Source of the DNA: Citrobacter gillenii
GTDB lineage: Bacteria > Pseudomonadota > Gammaproteobacteria > Enterobacterales > Enterobacteriaceae
Direction: 5' to 3'
Assembly (NCBI RefSeq): GCF_013337685.1
Contig: NZ_SUQN01000006.1
Location: forward strand, 372,001 to 436,000
DNA length: 64,000 nt
The position numbers were made by a program, and so were the translations under genes. Shown here in pieces: positions 22,491 through 31,863 of the stretch; the stretch's first letter is position 1; each line of letters starts with the position of its first letter. The notes below the pieces were generated by a model that worked only from the letters and a program-made list of their open reading frames with translations, was not told the origin of the DNA and made no database searches.

Positions 22491-23924
22491 ATGAAGCAAG
22501 GTTTGCAACTCAGGCTTAGCCAACAACTGGCAATGACGCCTCAGCTACAACAGGCTATCCGTCTGTTGCAGTTGTCTACGCTGGAACTTCAGCAAGAACT
22601 TCAGCAAGCGCTGGAAAGTAACCCACTGCTCGAGCAAACCGATCTTCACGACGAAATTGATACCCAGGAAAAACAGGACAGCGATTCCCTCGATACCGCA
22701 GATGCTCTCGAACAAAAAGAGATGCCGGAAGAACTGCCGCTGGATGCCAGTTGGGATGAAATTTACACCGCAGGCACGCCGTCGGGCACCAGTGGGGATT
22801 ACATCGACGACGAACTGCCTGTGTATCAGGGTGAAACCACGCAATCATTACAAGATTACCTGATGTGGCAAGTGGGATTGACCCCGTTCTCGGATACCGA
22901 TCGCGCCATTGCGACGTCAATTGTCGATGCGGTTGATGACACCGGATATCTCACCGTTTCTCTGGATGATATTCTCGAGAGCATGGGTGATGACGACATT
23001 GGTCTCGATGAAGTCGAAGCCGTGCTAAAACGCGTTCAACGTTTTGATCCGGTTGGCGTGGCGGCGAAAGATCTCCGCGACTGCCTGTTGATTCAACTGT
23101 CGCAGTTTGACAAAGCCACACCATGGCTGGAAGAAGCCCGCCTGATCATCAGCGATCACCTCGATCTGTTAGCCAATCACGATTTCCGCTCGCTCATGCG
23201 CGTTACCCGGTTGAAAGAAGATGTGCTGAAAGAAGCCGTCAACCTGATCCAATCGCTGGATCCGAGACCCGGGCAGTCGATCCAAACCGGTGAGCCAGAG
23301 TACGTGATCCCAGATGTACTGGTCCGCAAACATAACGATCGTTGGGTCGTCGAACTGAACAGCGACAGCATTCCGCGTCTACAGATTAATCAGCACTATG
23401 CCGCCATGTGCAATGGCGCGCGCAACGATGCCGACAGCCAGTTTATTCGCACCAATCTCCAGGATGCAAAGTGGCTGATTAAAAGTCTGGAAAGCCGTAA
23501 CGACACGCTGTTGCGCGTCAGTCGATGTATCGTTGAGCAACAGCAAGCCTTCTTTGAGAAAGGCGAAGAATTTATGAAGCCGATGGTGCTGGCGGATATC
23601 GCCCAAGCCGTCGAGATGCACGAATCAACCATTTCCCGAGTGACCACGCAAAAGTATCTGCACAGTCCACGCGGCATTTTTGAACTCAAGTATTTCTTTT
23701 CCAGCCACGTCAACACTGAGGGCGGGGGCGAAGCCTCTTCTACAGCGATACGCGCACTGGTGAAGAAATTAATTGCTGCGGAGAACCCTGCGAAACCGCT
23801 GAGTGACAGCAAGTTAACCTCTATGCTGTCAGAACAGGGTATCATGGTGGCACGCCGCACCGTTGCGAAGTACCGAGAGTCTTTATCCATTCCGCCGTCT
23901 AACCAGCGCAAACAGCTGGTCTGA
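22491..23924 (+). CDS. rpoN: RNA polymerase sigma-54 factor RpoN
   Basis: Directs RNA polymerase to -24/-12 promoters, which need enhancer-binding ATPases; it governs nitrogen assimilation among other systems. The 477 residues comprise the Gln/Leu-rich region I ([21 protein letters not shown]), an acidic linker, the core-binding domain, the helix-turn-helix and the RpoN box [10 protein letters not shown] near residue 455. The start matches E. coli; the open frame upstream overlaps lptB. Next to hpf and the nitrogen PTS genes. Confidence 0.98.
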   Translation: MKQGLQLRLSQQLAMTPQLQQAIRLLQLSTLELQQELQQALESNPLLEQTDLHDEIDTQEKQDSDSLDTADALEQKEMPEELPLDASWDEIYTAGTPSGTSGDYIDDELPVYQGETTQSLQDYLMWQVGLTPFSDTDRAIATSIVDAVDDTGYLTVSLDDILESMGDDDIGLDEVEAVLKRVQRFDPVGVAAKDLRDCLLIQLSQFDKATPWLEEARLIISDHLDLLANHDFRSLMRVTRLKEDVLKEAVNLIQSLDPRPGQSIQTGEPEYVIPDVLVRKHNDRWVVELNSDSIPRLQINQHYAAMCNGARNDADSQFIRTNLQDAKWLIKSLESRNDTLLRVSRCIVEQQQAFFEKGEEFMKPMVLADIAQAVEMHESTISRVTTQKYLHSPRGIFELKYFFSSHVNTEGGGEASSTAIRALVKKLIAAENPAKPLSDSKLTSMLSEQGIMVARRTVAKYRESLSIPPSNQRKQLV

Positions 23925-23946
23925 CCCAACCGATAAGGAAGACACT

Positions 23947-24234
23947 ATGCAGCTCAACATCACTGGAAACAACGTCGAAATCACTGAAGCACTGCGTGAC
24001 TTTGTGAACACAAAGTTCGCCAAACTTGAGCAATATTTCGACCGAATTAATCAGGTCTATATTGTGTTGAAGGTGGAGAAGGTGACACACATCTCGGATG
24101 CAACACTGCATGTGAACGGTGGCGAAATTCATGCCAGCGCGGAAGGTCAGGATATGTACGCAGCCATTGACGGTTTAATTGATAAACTGGCTCGGCAGTT
24201 AACAAAACATAAAGATAAACTGAAACAGCACTAA
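23947..24234 (+). CDS. hpf: ribosome hibernation-promoting factor, short form
   Basis: A 95-residue HPF that binds the 30S subunit and, with RMF, promotes 100S ribosome dimers in stationary phase. It starts MQLNITGNNVEI; the beta-alpha-beta-beta-beta-alpha fold ends in a short tail (KHKDKLKQH). It lacks the C-terminal dimerisation domain of long HPF. It is 22 bases after rpoN with an AAGGAAG ribosome-binding site. Confidence 0.96.
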   Translation: MQLNITGNNVEITEALRDFVNTKFAKLEQYFDRINQVYIVLKVEKVTHISDATLHVNGGEIHASAEGQDMYAAIDGLIDKLARQLTKHKDKLKQH

Positions 24235-24263
24235 CTTGTCCGGGCAGTTAGCGGGTGCAGGAC

Positions 24264-24288
24264 GGCCTGTTGTGCAGCACAACGGGCC
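24264..24288 (+). terminator. hairpin between hpf and ptsN
   Basis: Stem GGCCTGTTGTGC/GCACAACGGGCC with virtually no loop. There is only a weak T run, so it is more likely a processing or attenuation site than a full terminator. Confidence 0.4.
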
Positions 24289-24317
24289 ATTTGTACAGTT
24301 AGCGCTTAGGTGAAATT

Positions 24318-24809
24318 ATGACAAATAACGATACGACTCTACAACTGAGTACTGTTCTTAACCAAGAATGTACGCGCTCTGGTGTTCACTGCCAAAGCAA
24401 AAAACGCGCTCTGGAAATCATCAGCGAACTGGCAGCAAAGCAGCTCAGCTTGCCTTCTCAGGTGGTATTTGAAGCCATTCTGACGCGTGAAAAAATGGGC
24501 AGTACCGGCATCGGCAATGGTATTGCCATTCCGCACGGAAAGCTGGAAGAAGACACGATGCGCGCGGTCGGCGTGTTTGTGCAGCTCGAAACGCCTATCG
24601 CATTCGACGCCATTGATAATCAACCGGTCGATCTGTTGTTCGCCCTGCTGGTTCCCGCAGACCAAACCAAGACGCATTTGCACACCTTGTCACTGGTTGC
24701 AAAACGTCTGGCGGATAAAACCATCTGTCGCCGCCTGCGTTCCGCGCAGAGCGATCAGGAGCTGTATCAAATCATCACGGACACCGAAGGTGTACAGGAT
24801 GAAGCATAA
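24318..24809 (+). CDS. ptsN: EIIA-Ntr, nitrogen-related PTS phosphocarrier
   Basis: Terminal phosphocarrier of the PtsP-Npr-PtsN chain. It regulates potassium transport and other targets rather than sugar import. The 163 residues form a PTS EIIA type-2 domain, with phosphorylated H73 in GIAIPHGKLEE. It follows hpf and precedes rapZ and npr, the same order as in E. coli. Confidence 0.97.
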   Translation: MTNNDTTLQLSTVLNQECTRSGVHCQSKKRALEIISELAAKQLSLPSQVVFEAILTREKMGSTGIGNGIAIPHGKLEEDTMRAVGVFVQLETPIAFDAIDNQPVDLLFALLVPADQTKTHLHTLSLVAKRLADKTICRRLRSAQSDQELYQIITDTEGVQDEA

Positions 24810-24854
24810 CAACCCAATGGCACCCGTTTTTGTCGTTGTGAGGAGAAACAGTAC

Positions 24855-25709
24855 ATGGTACTGATGATCGTCAGCGGTCGTTCAGGGTCAGGCAAATCTG
24901 TTGCCCTGCGAGCGCTGGAAGATATGGGTTTTTACTGCGTGGATAACCTTCCCGTAGTGCTGTTGCCCGATCTGGCCCGCACCCTGGCCGATAGCCAAAT
25001 TTCTGCGGCCGTCAGCATTGATGTGCGCAATATGCCTGAGTCACCAGAAATTTTCGAGCAGGCAATGAATAACCTGCCTGAAGGTTTCTCGCCGCAGCTG
25101 CTGTTCCTCGATGCTGACCGTAACACGCTGATCCGTCGCTACAGTGATACCCGTCGACTGCACCCACTCTCCAGCAAAAATCTGTCACTGGAAAGTGCTA
25201 TCGATAAGGAAAGTGACTTACTGGAGCCACTGCGTTCTCGCGCGGACCTGATCGTCGATACCTCTGAAATGTCCGTGCACGAGCTGGCAGAAATGTTGCG
25301 TACCCGACTGCTGGGCAAACGTGAACGTGAACTGACCATGGTATTCGAGTCCTTTGGCTTCAAGCACGGCATCCCGATTGATGCGGATTACGTCTTTGAC
25401 GTGCGCTTCCTGCCAAACCCACACTGGGACCCTAAACTGCGTCCGATGACCGGTCTGGACAGGCCCGTTGCCGCGTTTCTCGACCGCCACACAGAAGTAC
25501 ACAATTTTATCTACCAGACTCGCAGCTATCTTGAGCTATGGTTACCCATGCTGGAGACTAACAACCGCAGCTACCTCACCGTAGCCATCGGCTGTACCGG
25601 CGGGAAACACCGATCGGTGTATATTGCAGAGCAACTGGCTGACTACTTCCGCTCTCGCGGTAAAAACGTGCAGTCACGCCATCGCACGCTGGAAAAACGC
25701 AAATCATGA
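24855..25709 (+). CDS. rapZ: RNase adapter protein RapZ
   Basis: Binds the small RNA GlmZ and presents it to RNase E, controlling GlmS and hence glucosamine 6-phosphate supply. The 284 residues begin with a Walker A (GRSGSGKS, 8-15) and end with the basic RNA-binding tail HRTLEKRKS. The central and C-terminal domains match E. coli RapZ. Its last four bases overlap npr. Confidence 0.97.
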   Translation: MVLMIVSGRSGSGKSVALRALEDMGFYCVDNLPVVLLPDLARTLADSQISAAVSIDVRNMPESPEIFEQAMNNLPEGFSPQLLFLDADRNTLIRRYSDTRRLHPLSSKNLSLESAIDKESDLLEPLRSRADLIVDTSEMSVHELAEMLRTRLLGKRERELTMVFESFGFKHGIPIDADYVFDVRFLPNPHWDPKLRPMTGLDRPVAAFLDRHTEVHNFIYQTRSYLELWLPMLETNNRSYLTVAIGCTGGKHRSVYIAEQLADYFRSRGKNVQSRHRTLEKRKS

Positions 25710-25978
25710 CCGTAAAACAGACTGTCGAAATCACCAATAAGCTGGGCATGCACGCCCGGCCTGCGATGAAGCTGTTTGAATTAATGCAGGGTTTTGAGGC
25801 GGAAGTGCTGTTGCGTAACGATGAAGGTACAGAGGCGGAAGCGAACAGCGTCATCGCCCTGCTGATGCTGGATTCCGCCAAAGGTCGCCAGATAGAGGTT
25901 GAAGCCTCTGGCCCACAGGAAGTAGAAGCCCTGGCAGCGGTGATTGCGCTGTTTAATTCGGGGTTTGACGAGGATTAG
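25706..25978 (+). CDS. ptsO: phosphocarrier protein NPr
   Basis: HPr-like carrier (also named npr) transferring phosphate from PtsP to PtsN. The 90 residues carry the active H16 in [10 protein letters not shown]. It is the last gene of the lptA-rpoN-npr cluster. In E. coli K-12 yrbL follows; here a REP pair and then convergent mtgA follow instead. Confidence 0.96.
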   Translation: MTVKQTVEITNKLGMHARPAMKLFELMQGFEAEVLLRNDEGTEAEANSVIALLMLDSAKGRQIEVEASGPQEVEALAAVIALFNSGFDED

Positions 25979-26011
25979 TCAGTACAGAGCTACCGTTTCA
26001 GCACGTAGCGA

Positions 26012-26095
26012 GTAGGTCGGATAAGGCGTTTACGCCGCATCCGGCAATGTCGTTGTGTCGTATTCTGCCTGATGCGCTGCGCTTATCAGGCCTAC
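26012..26095. repeat. BIME (two REP units) between npr and mtgA
   Basis: GGTCGGATAAGGCG...CGCATCCGGCA and CTGCCTGATGCG...CTTATCAGGCCTAC in opposite orientation, filling the gap where E. coli has yrbL. Confidence 0.75.
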
Positions 26096-26115
26096 AAAAA
26101 CAGCGTCAGCATCGA

Positions 26116-26835
26116 TTAATACAGCTTATTTTCCCGCATAAACGACTCACCGCCTAACTGGCGCATTTGCCTCATGATCCATGCCTGGCGGTTACGTACA
26201 TAACCTGACGGGGCATTCGCCTTAAAACGCAGAGGATTTGGCAGCACCGCCGCCAGCAGCGCTGCTTCAGACTGACTCAGGCGGCTGGCCGGTTTATGGA
26301 AATAATGTTGTGCTGCCGCTTCTACGCCGAATACACCGTCGCCAAACTCGGCGATATTCAGATAAACCGTCAGAATACGTTTCTTACTCCACACTGTTTC
26401 CATACCCAGTGTGAGTCCGGCCTCAAGACCTTTACGCACCCAACTGCGTCCATCCCACAGAAAGAGATTTTTTGCTGTCTGCTGCGAGAGCGTCGATGCT
26501 CCACGAATGCGGCTTTCATTGCGCTCATTATGCGCCAGCGCCTTTTCTATCGCAGAGACATCAAATCCCCAGTGCTGCGGAAATTTTTGGTCTTCTGCGG
26601 CAATAACCGCCAGCCCCATCCACGGTGAGATCTCATCCATACTGACCCAGTCAGAATGCGCCACATAGCCGAAATCACCGTGCAACCAGGCGCTAATTTG
26701 TCGTTCAGCCATCACCGCTGAAAAGGGCACGGGCAGCACGCTGAAGAGGGCGATGCCCCCGCCCCAGAACACGGCGAGGACAATGACCGCCCGCAGAAAG
26801 AGTCGCCGCAAACTGGCGGTCACCCCTTTTTTCAT
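26116..26835 (-). CDS. mtgA: monofunctional peptidoglycan glycosyltransferase MtgA
   Basis: Polymerises lipid II into glycan strands at the inner membrane. The 239 residues have one N-terminal membrane anchor (about 12-35) and a GT51 domain with the catalytic glutamate in [14 protein letters not shown] and the conserved [14 protein letters not shown]. There is no transpeptidase domain. Its start overlaps the elbB stop by four bases, so the pair is co-transcribed. Confidence 0.95.
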   Translation of the reverse strand: MKKGVTASLRRLFLRAVIVLAVFWGGGIALFSVLPVPFSAVMAERQISAWLHGDFGYVAHSDWVSMDEISPWMGLAVIAAEDQKFPQHWGFDVSAIEKALAHNERNESRIRGASTLSQQTAKNLFLWDGRSWVRKGLEAGLTLGMETVWSKKRILTVYLNIAEFGDGVFGVEAAAQHYFHKPASRLSQSEAALLAAVLPNPLRFKANAPSGYVRNRQAWIMRQMRQLGGESFMRENKLY

Positions 26836-27485
26836 TCAGTCAGCACCAGCACACGCGAGACCAGCTTGTCGATACCGCTCGCCGCCTGGGCAATATCCTG
26901 CGCCAGCATATAAGCCGGCGTGGTGACGATTTTGTGGTCCTCATCAACCACAATATCATCGACCGGACACGGCACATGCTCTGCCCCCATATCTTCCAGC
27001 ACTTCCGCAGTATCGATATCGGTGCCAATCGTCAGACGCAGCGGAAAATCGAATATTTTAGGCAGCATCGCTGGAGCAATACACATGAACCCCAACGGCT
27101 TACCGGATTGATGCATGGCGACTGCCAGCGCGGCTAAGTCGCTATCCACCCGGCATTCGCTTCCCTGGCTGGCGAAATTGCTCAGGTTCTTCGCTGCACC
27201 GAATCCACCAGGGACAATCAGCGCATCCAGTTCAGCAGAGACCGCCTGGGCAAGCGGGCGAATATCACCACGGGTTATACGTGCAGCCTCAATCAGGACA
27301 TTGCGGGTCTCCTGCATGGGTTCGCCCGTCAGATGATTAATCACATCTACTTGTTGTTTATCCGGCGCAAAGCAGATGGCCTGAGCCCCGTTGCGGGCAA
27401 TAGCCAGCAGCGTTAACACGGCTTCATGGATCTCCGAGCCGTCATACACGCCGCATCCACCGAGCACTACGCCAATTTTCTTCAT
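26832..27485 (-). CDS. elbB: ElbB, DJ-1/PfpI-superfamily glyoxalase
   Basis: A 217-residue DJ-1/PfpI-type protein; the E. coli homologue has weak glyoxalase activity. The N-terminal [21 protein letters not shown] and [17 protein letters not shown] are diagnostic, with a nucleophilic-elbow cysteine in [10 protein letters not shown]. It is transcribed toward mtgA and is divergent from the arcZ RNA gene. Confidence 0.95.
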   Translation of the reverse strand: MKKIGVVLGGCGVYDGSEIHEAVLTLLAIARNGAQAICFAPDKQQVDVINHLTGEPMQETRNVLIEAARITRGDIRPLAQAVSAELDALIVPGGFGAAKNLSNFASQGSECRVDSDLAALAVAMHQSGKPLGFMCIAPAMLPKIFDFPLRLTIGTDIDTAEVLEDMGAEHVPCPVDDIVVDEDHKIVTTPAYMLAQDIAQAASGIDKLVSRVLVLTE

Positions 27486-27590
27486 CGTGATACTCCTTTC
27501 GCAACTGGCTGTAGCATATTAATAATTCTTATTAAAATGCTACGCTTCACACATTTAACTGATTCATGTAACAAATTATTTAAGATTTGC

Positions 27591-27596
27591 TATCTT
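27591..27596 (+). promoter_or_regulatory. arcZ -10 element
   Basis: TATCTT lies 7 bases before the expected first base of ArcZ at 27603, a good -10 position. Confidence 0.55.
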
Positions 27597-27602
27597 AACT
27601 GC

Positions 27603-27724
27603 GTGCGGCCTGAAAATTAGGGCTGCGCCCTTGTAAACAATGATAATAATTTACGGCGCAGCCACGATTTCCCTGGTGTTGGCGCAGTATTCGCGCACCC
27701 CGGCTAAGCCGGGGTCATTTTTTT
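27603..27724 (+). ncRNA. arcZ: Hfq-dependent small RNA ArcZ
   Basis: Small RNA that activates rpoS translation and represses motility and other mRNAs; its own expression is linked to ArcA-ArcB. The sequence begins GTGCGGCCTGAAAA as in E. coli. It contains the processed 3' seed region (GGTGTTGGCGCAGTATTCGC) and ends with the stem ACCCCGGC/GCCGGGGT and a run of T. The terminator overlaps the 3' end of arcB on the opposite strand, as in E. coli. Confidence 0.93.
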
Positions 27725-30051
27725 TCAACACTCGCCACCCAGGCTCTTAATACCGCCACGTCGTGCTGCCACTCCTGCTTCATCTCTTCAATCCATTCCC
27801 CCACGTTGTCCTCCCAGGCAGGAAGGTCCGGGGATTGAATTTGCTGACCCAGCTGCTGCAGATGGCGCAGTCCCACTGACCCCGCGGCACCTTTGATTTT
27901 ATGGCCTTCCTCAACAACACCTTTTTTATCACGCGCGGTCAGGTTGGACTCCAGCACACTTAAATAACCCGGCATCATCTTCTCAAATACCGCCAATCCG
28001 TCGGTAATTAACTTCGGTCCCACCAGCTCGAGGTATTGTTCCAACATGGGAATATCTAACAGCGCTTGCGATTTACTGCTTTCTTCAGATGTCACAGTGC
28101 TCTCCTCTTTGTTTCGGGTATCCCAGTATTTTTTAATCATGGCGGTTAACGCTGGTACCGACAGCGGCTTGCTCAGCACGTCATCCATACCCGCTTCCAG
28201 ATATTCTTTTTTGTCTTTCAGAACGTTAGCGGTGAGCGCCACCAGCGGCGGCAGATCTTCCCGCGCGTACTTTTGCGTTAACTCTCTGGAGATATCCAGA
28301 CCCGTCATATCCGGCAACTGAATATCCAACAGCACCAGGTCGTACTCACCCGGTTTGAACATTTCCAGCGCGGCTTTCCCGGTCATGGCGACGTCCACGC
28401 TGTTACCCAGTTTTTCCAGCACCGAACGGGCGACAATCACGTTCAGTTCAATGTCCTCAACCAGCAGCACATTCAGGGCAGGCAACGGCATGTCGTCTTC
28501 TTCGAAGGCGTCTTCAATCTCTTCCGCAACGGCTGGGGCATGAACGGTAAGGGTAAAGACGGAACCTTTCCCCGGCTGGCTGGAAACCGTAATATCGCCG
28601 CCCATGTTTTTCGCCAGACGACGAGACACTGCCAGACCAATCCCGGTCCCGGTGGCCGGTTTACCGCCATTGCTGTCCTTCACCTGATAATACATGGCGA
28701 AGATTTTATCCTGCTCATCCTGCGGAATACCGATACCAGAATCTTCCACTTCAAAATGCAGCATGTTGCCTTTGTCATAGCGCGCCCGCACGGTGACCTG
28801 CCCTTTCTGGGTAAACTTCACGGCGTTGCTGATCAGATTCCACAGGATTTGACGCAGACGCGTCCCGTCGGTAATGACCTTATGCGGCAGCGGCAAGGTT
28901 GGATCAAGTACAAAGCGCAGCCCTTTTTGCTGCGCCTGCAGGCCGGAGAGGTTTTCCAGATCCGCCATAAAGCTGGTGAAATCTATCGGCTGGTTATCGA
29001 GCTGAACTTTACGCCGCTCCATCTTATCCATGTCGATAATATCGTTGAAAATATTCCCAAGCGTAACGGCAGAAACATGGATAGTTTTCAGGTATTTTTC
29101 CTGCTCAGCGGTCAGATCCGTATCCAGCAGGATCCGACTTAAACCGACAATACCGTTCAGCGGCGTACGCAGTTCGTGGCTGATGGTGGAAATAAAGGTC
29201 GTCTTGTCACGGCTGGCACGTTCAAGTGCATCCTGGTAGCGCTTGCGCTCGGTAATATCGCGGCCAAAGCCCATCAGGCCGTGTCGTTTACCGACGCGGT
29301 CGTAATAAGGCACTTTACGAATTTCAAAGCAGGCTTTACGTCCGTCCGGGTAATCCAGCCATTGTTCATAGGTCAACGAGACATTATGGCGGAACACTTT
29401 CTCGTCGGTTTCGATAACTTTTTCAGCCGCTTCTGGCGAGTAAACTTCAATCGGTTTTAAATTCACCAGTTGCTTTTCGCTCTTGCCTGTCAGCAATTCC
29501 ATGGCGCGGTTACAGCCGGAGAACTCTTTATCTTCATTGCGATAAAAAACCAGATCCGGTGAAGCATCGAGAAAAGAACGCAGAAAAGAGGATTGTTGTT
29601 CCAGTTGGATCTGCGCTTCTTCACGCTCTTTAATTTCGACTTTGAGTTGTTCAAACGTTTCCTGGCGCTCCGCTTCCGCCTTTTCACGTTCGACAATCTC
29701 CTGGTTAAGCTGCGCAATATTGTCCTTTAACTGCACGTTAAGCTTGAGATCGCGTTCGCGCATCTCTTCCAGCTTCTGCACCAGTCGTGACAGGCGTTGC
29801 CGGGACTCCTCCAGTTGCTCCACGACCACTGACAGGAAATAGACCGCCCAGGGGGTAATTAACAGGCCAAAAAAGATGGAGCGAATAACATCAATACTTT
29901 CTACCTGGCCATGCAGCACCATGGTGACGGCCATTTGCACCACTATGGCCAACACCACCAGAGCCAGCGCCAATAGCAGCGAAAAGCGCACCAGACCTAA
30001 TTTCATCATCAGGTCGACATAATACTGCGCCAGCATTCGAATTTGCTTCAT
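27715..30051 (-). CDS. arcB: anaerobic/redox sensor histidine kinase ArcB
   Basis: Hybrid kinase sensing quinone redox state and phosphorylating ArcA. I start at MKQIRMLAQYYVD, giving 778 residues as in E. coli. Two membrane segments lie at about 24-46 and 57-77, then a coiled coil with leucine zipper (about 78-152) and a PAS domain containing the redox cysteines C180 and C241. The kinase domain has H292 (STISHELRTPLNG). A receiver domain contains LLDIQLPDMTG, and the C-terminal Hpt domain has GHKIKGAAGSVG. All phosphorelay sites are intact. Confidence 0.98.
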   Translation of the reverse strand: MKQIRMLAQYYVDLMMKLGLVRFSLLLALALVVLAIVVQMAVTMVLHGQVESIDVIRSIFFGLLITPWAVYFLSVVVEQLEESRQRLSRLVQKLEEMRERDLKLNVQLKDNIAQLNQEIVEREKAEAERQETFEQLKVEIKEREEAQIQLEQQSSFLRSFLDASPDLVFYRNEDKEFSGCNRAMELLTGKSEKQLVNLKPIEVYSPEAAEKVIETDEKVFRHNVSLTYEQWLDYPDGRKACFEIRKVPYYDRVGKRHGLMGFGRDITERKRYQDALERASRDKTTFISTISHELRTPLNGIVGLSRILLDTDLTAEQEKYLKTIHVSAVTLGNIFNDIIDMDKMERRKVQLDNQPIDFTSFMADLENLSGLQAQQKGLRFVLDPTLPLPHKVITDGTRLRQILWNLISNAVKFTQKGQVTVRARYDKGNMLHFEVEDSGIGIPQDEQDKIFAMYYQVKDSNGGKPATGTGIGLAVSRRLAKNMGGDITVSSQPGKGSVFTLTVHAPAVAEEIEDAFEEDDMPLPALNVLLVEDIELNVIVARSVLEKLGNSVDVAMTGKAALEMFKPGEYDLVLLDIQLPDMTGLDISRELTQKYAREDLPPLVALTANVLKDKKEYLEAGMDDVLSKPLSVPALTAMIKKYWDTRNKEESTVTSEESSKSQALLDIPMLEQYLELVGPKLITDGLAVFEKMMPGYLSVLESNLTARDKKGVVEEGHKIKGAAGSVGLRHLQQLGQQIQSPDLPAWEDNVGEWIEEMKQEWQHDVAVLRAWVASVEKK

Positions 30052-30163
30052 AGAGGGTTCCTTCACGACAACTTGGCACAATAATACTCAATTCTCGGCG
30101 TGACGTTTGAGATTGTGCAATAAATGCGGAGGCTATCGGTGAAATGACTGAGGAGAGGTCATC

Positions 30164-30240
30164 GTAGACCTGATAAGCGAAGCGCCATCAGGCAAGCAGG
30201 CGCAGATTGCCGGAGGTCGGCTTTGCCTTATCCGGCCTAC
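30164..30240. repeat. BIME between arcB and yhcC
   Basis: Two REP units: GTAGACCTGATAAGCG...CATCAGGCA and ATTGCCGGAGGTCGG...TTATCCGGCCTAC. Confidence 0.75.
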
Positions 30241-30246
30241 AGAGGG

Positions 30247-31176
30247 TTAGCTCCCCGGCTGAGCCCACGGCGTTCCAAGAGCGGAGCCTTGTACACCATG
30301 CTCATTGAGATAACGGTCCAGTTCGACCATCCCAGTCCAGCGATTTTCACACCACAGCGGCGCCAGTAACGTCGGGCGACGGGCGCTGGCAGAAATACGA
30401 TGATAAATAACCTCTGGCGGCGTATGGCGAATCATCTCGCCCGCCGTCACGGTGTAATCGGCCAGCTCAATACCGCTCAGACGCCCTGCTTCCCAGGCCT
30501 TCGCCATAATGCTGCCCTTCACGATATGCAGCGGATGCAGCTTAATGCCATCAACGCCGGTCTCCACCACGCGCGCCAGCGTTTGCAGACATTCCGCTTG
30601 CCCTTCTCCCGGCAGGCCGACAATCAGATGTGAGCACACTTTCAACCCACGCTCACGCGCCAACTGCGTGGTGCGTTGATAGCAGGCAAAGTCATGCCCA
30701 CGGTTAATACGGTGCAGCGTTTTATCATGGGCCGTTTGCAGCCCCAGTTCCAACCACACCTCGTAGCCCTGATCTTTATATTCGCACAGCAGATCGAGCA
30801 CCGCCTCTGGCACGCAGTCAGGGCGCGTCCCGACGCACAGCCCGACAATATTGGCCTGAGTGACCGCCTGCTGGTACATCGAACGCAGCACCTGCACTTC
30901 GGCAAACGTGCTGGTATAAGCCTGAAAATAGGCCAGGTAGCGCTTGGCGCGATTCACCAGTTGAGCCTGATGTTCGAGCTGCTCAGCAATCGAATGATGC
31001 TGCTGTGCCTCATCGGCAAAGGAGGCGACATTACAGAAGGTGCACCCGCCACGTCCAATGGTGCCATCGCGATTTGGGCAGCTAAACCCGCCGTGCAGCG
31101 TGAGTTTATGAACCTTTTGCCCATAACGACGAGAAAGATCCCCACCAAACATATTGACTAATTTCTGTAACTGCAT
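30247..31176 (-). CDS. yhcC: YhcC, radical SAM protein (Elp3/MiaB-NifB-like core)
   Basis: A 309-residue radical SAM protein of the YhcC/TIGR01212 family; the reaction is unknown. The three cluster cysteines have unusual spacing: C33, C45 and C48 in FSCPNRDGTIGRGGCTFCNV. Further core motifs are CVGTRPDC and WLELGLQTAHDKTL. The start MQLQKLVNMFGGDL matches E. coli; eleven further codons upstream are open. It is divergent from gltB. Confidence 0.93.
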   Translation of the reverse strand: MQLQKLVNMFGGDLSRRYGQKVHKLTLHGGFSCPNRDGTIGRGGCTFCNVASFADEAQQHHSIAEQLEHQAQLVNRAKRYLAYFQAYTSTFAEVQVLRSMYQQAVTQANIVGLCVGTRPDCVPEAVLDLLCEYKDQGYEVWLELGLQTAHDKTLHRINRGHDFACYQRTTQLARERGLKVCSHLIVGLPGEGQAECLQTLARVVETGVDGIKLHPLHIVKGSIMAKAWEAGRLSGIELADYTVTAGEMIRHTPPEVIYHRISASARRPTLLAPLWCENRWTGMVELDRYLNEHGVQGSALGTPWAQPGS

Positions 31177-31863
31177 AATCTGATAGACCGCGCCTTGAAA
31201 AGAGGCCAAAGCCTGCCATTTTTAGCCCCCGTCGGCGATGACCTGGATCAATCGCCCCGGCGTGCTTTTATTCATTGCATATTCAAGCAAAATAAATGAA
31301 ATTTCATTCAATCAAAATGTGATTACTTTTCCTTATATCCGATGATTTTTTTTATCTTCCGACGGCCAACGGATAAAAACAGTATCTTTAAGACGCGTAA
31401 ACTCTATAAACCAGCATAAAATACCAAACATCGCGATAAACAAAGGGAGGACAAGCGATAACGGACCTTTCTGACAGTGAGACAGATCACACTTCCCTCG
31501 CCATCCACTGTGCGTTAAATCAATGTAAAAATGCCATTAATTTCAATATATTCATATCGTTAATCGACCTATAGCACATTTTTGTATAAATAAGATTGCC
31601 ATTTGACCTGTGTGTGGATTCCCGATAACGTGGAAATCCGCTGGAAGCTTTCTGGATGAGCAGCCTGCTCATCATATTTATGCAGTAATTGAGATTCCCT
31701 CTGAAGCAAGTCCTCAAACTTGTTTGACCTATGCGAAAAGGATTAAAGAGGGCGAATGCGAGGTGAGCGTATAACGCGCAACCCCCGTCGCCATGCTCTT
31801 GGTGTGCCTGTGCGCAAACGGTATCGGAGAGGCGTCCCGCAGAGCCTGGGGAGGTTCACTGAT
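31177..31863 (+). promoter_or_regulatory. long gltBD upstream regulatory region
   Basis: A gap of nearly 700 bases with no supported gene, strongly AT-rich from about 31270 to 31720. In E. coli the equivalent region binds Lrp, IHF and other global regulators of gltBDF. A CRP-like half-perfect site (GTGA-N6-TCACA) is visible at 31476-31491. The last 108 bases are open in frame with gltB. Individual promoters are not assigned. Confidence 0.55.

Noticed and set aside
26012..26095. CRISPR-like short repeats
   Set aside because: These and similar elements at 30164, 55582 and 62854 are single or paired REP units with palindromic cores, not regularly spaced repeats with spacers.
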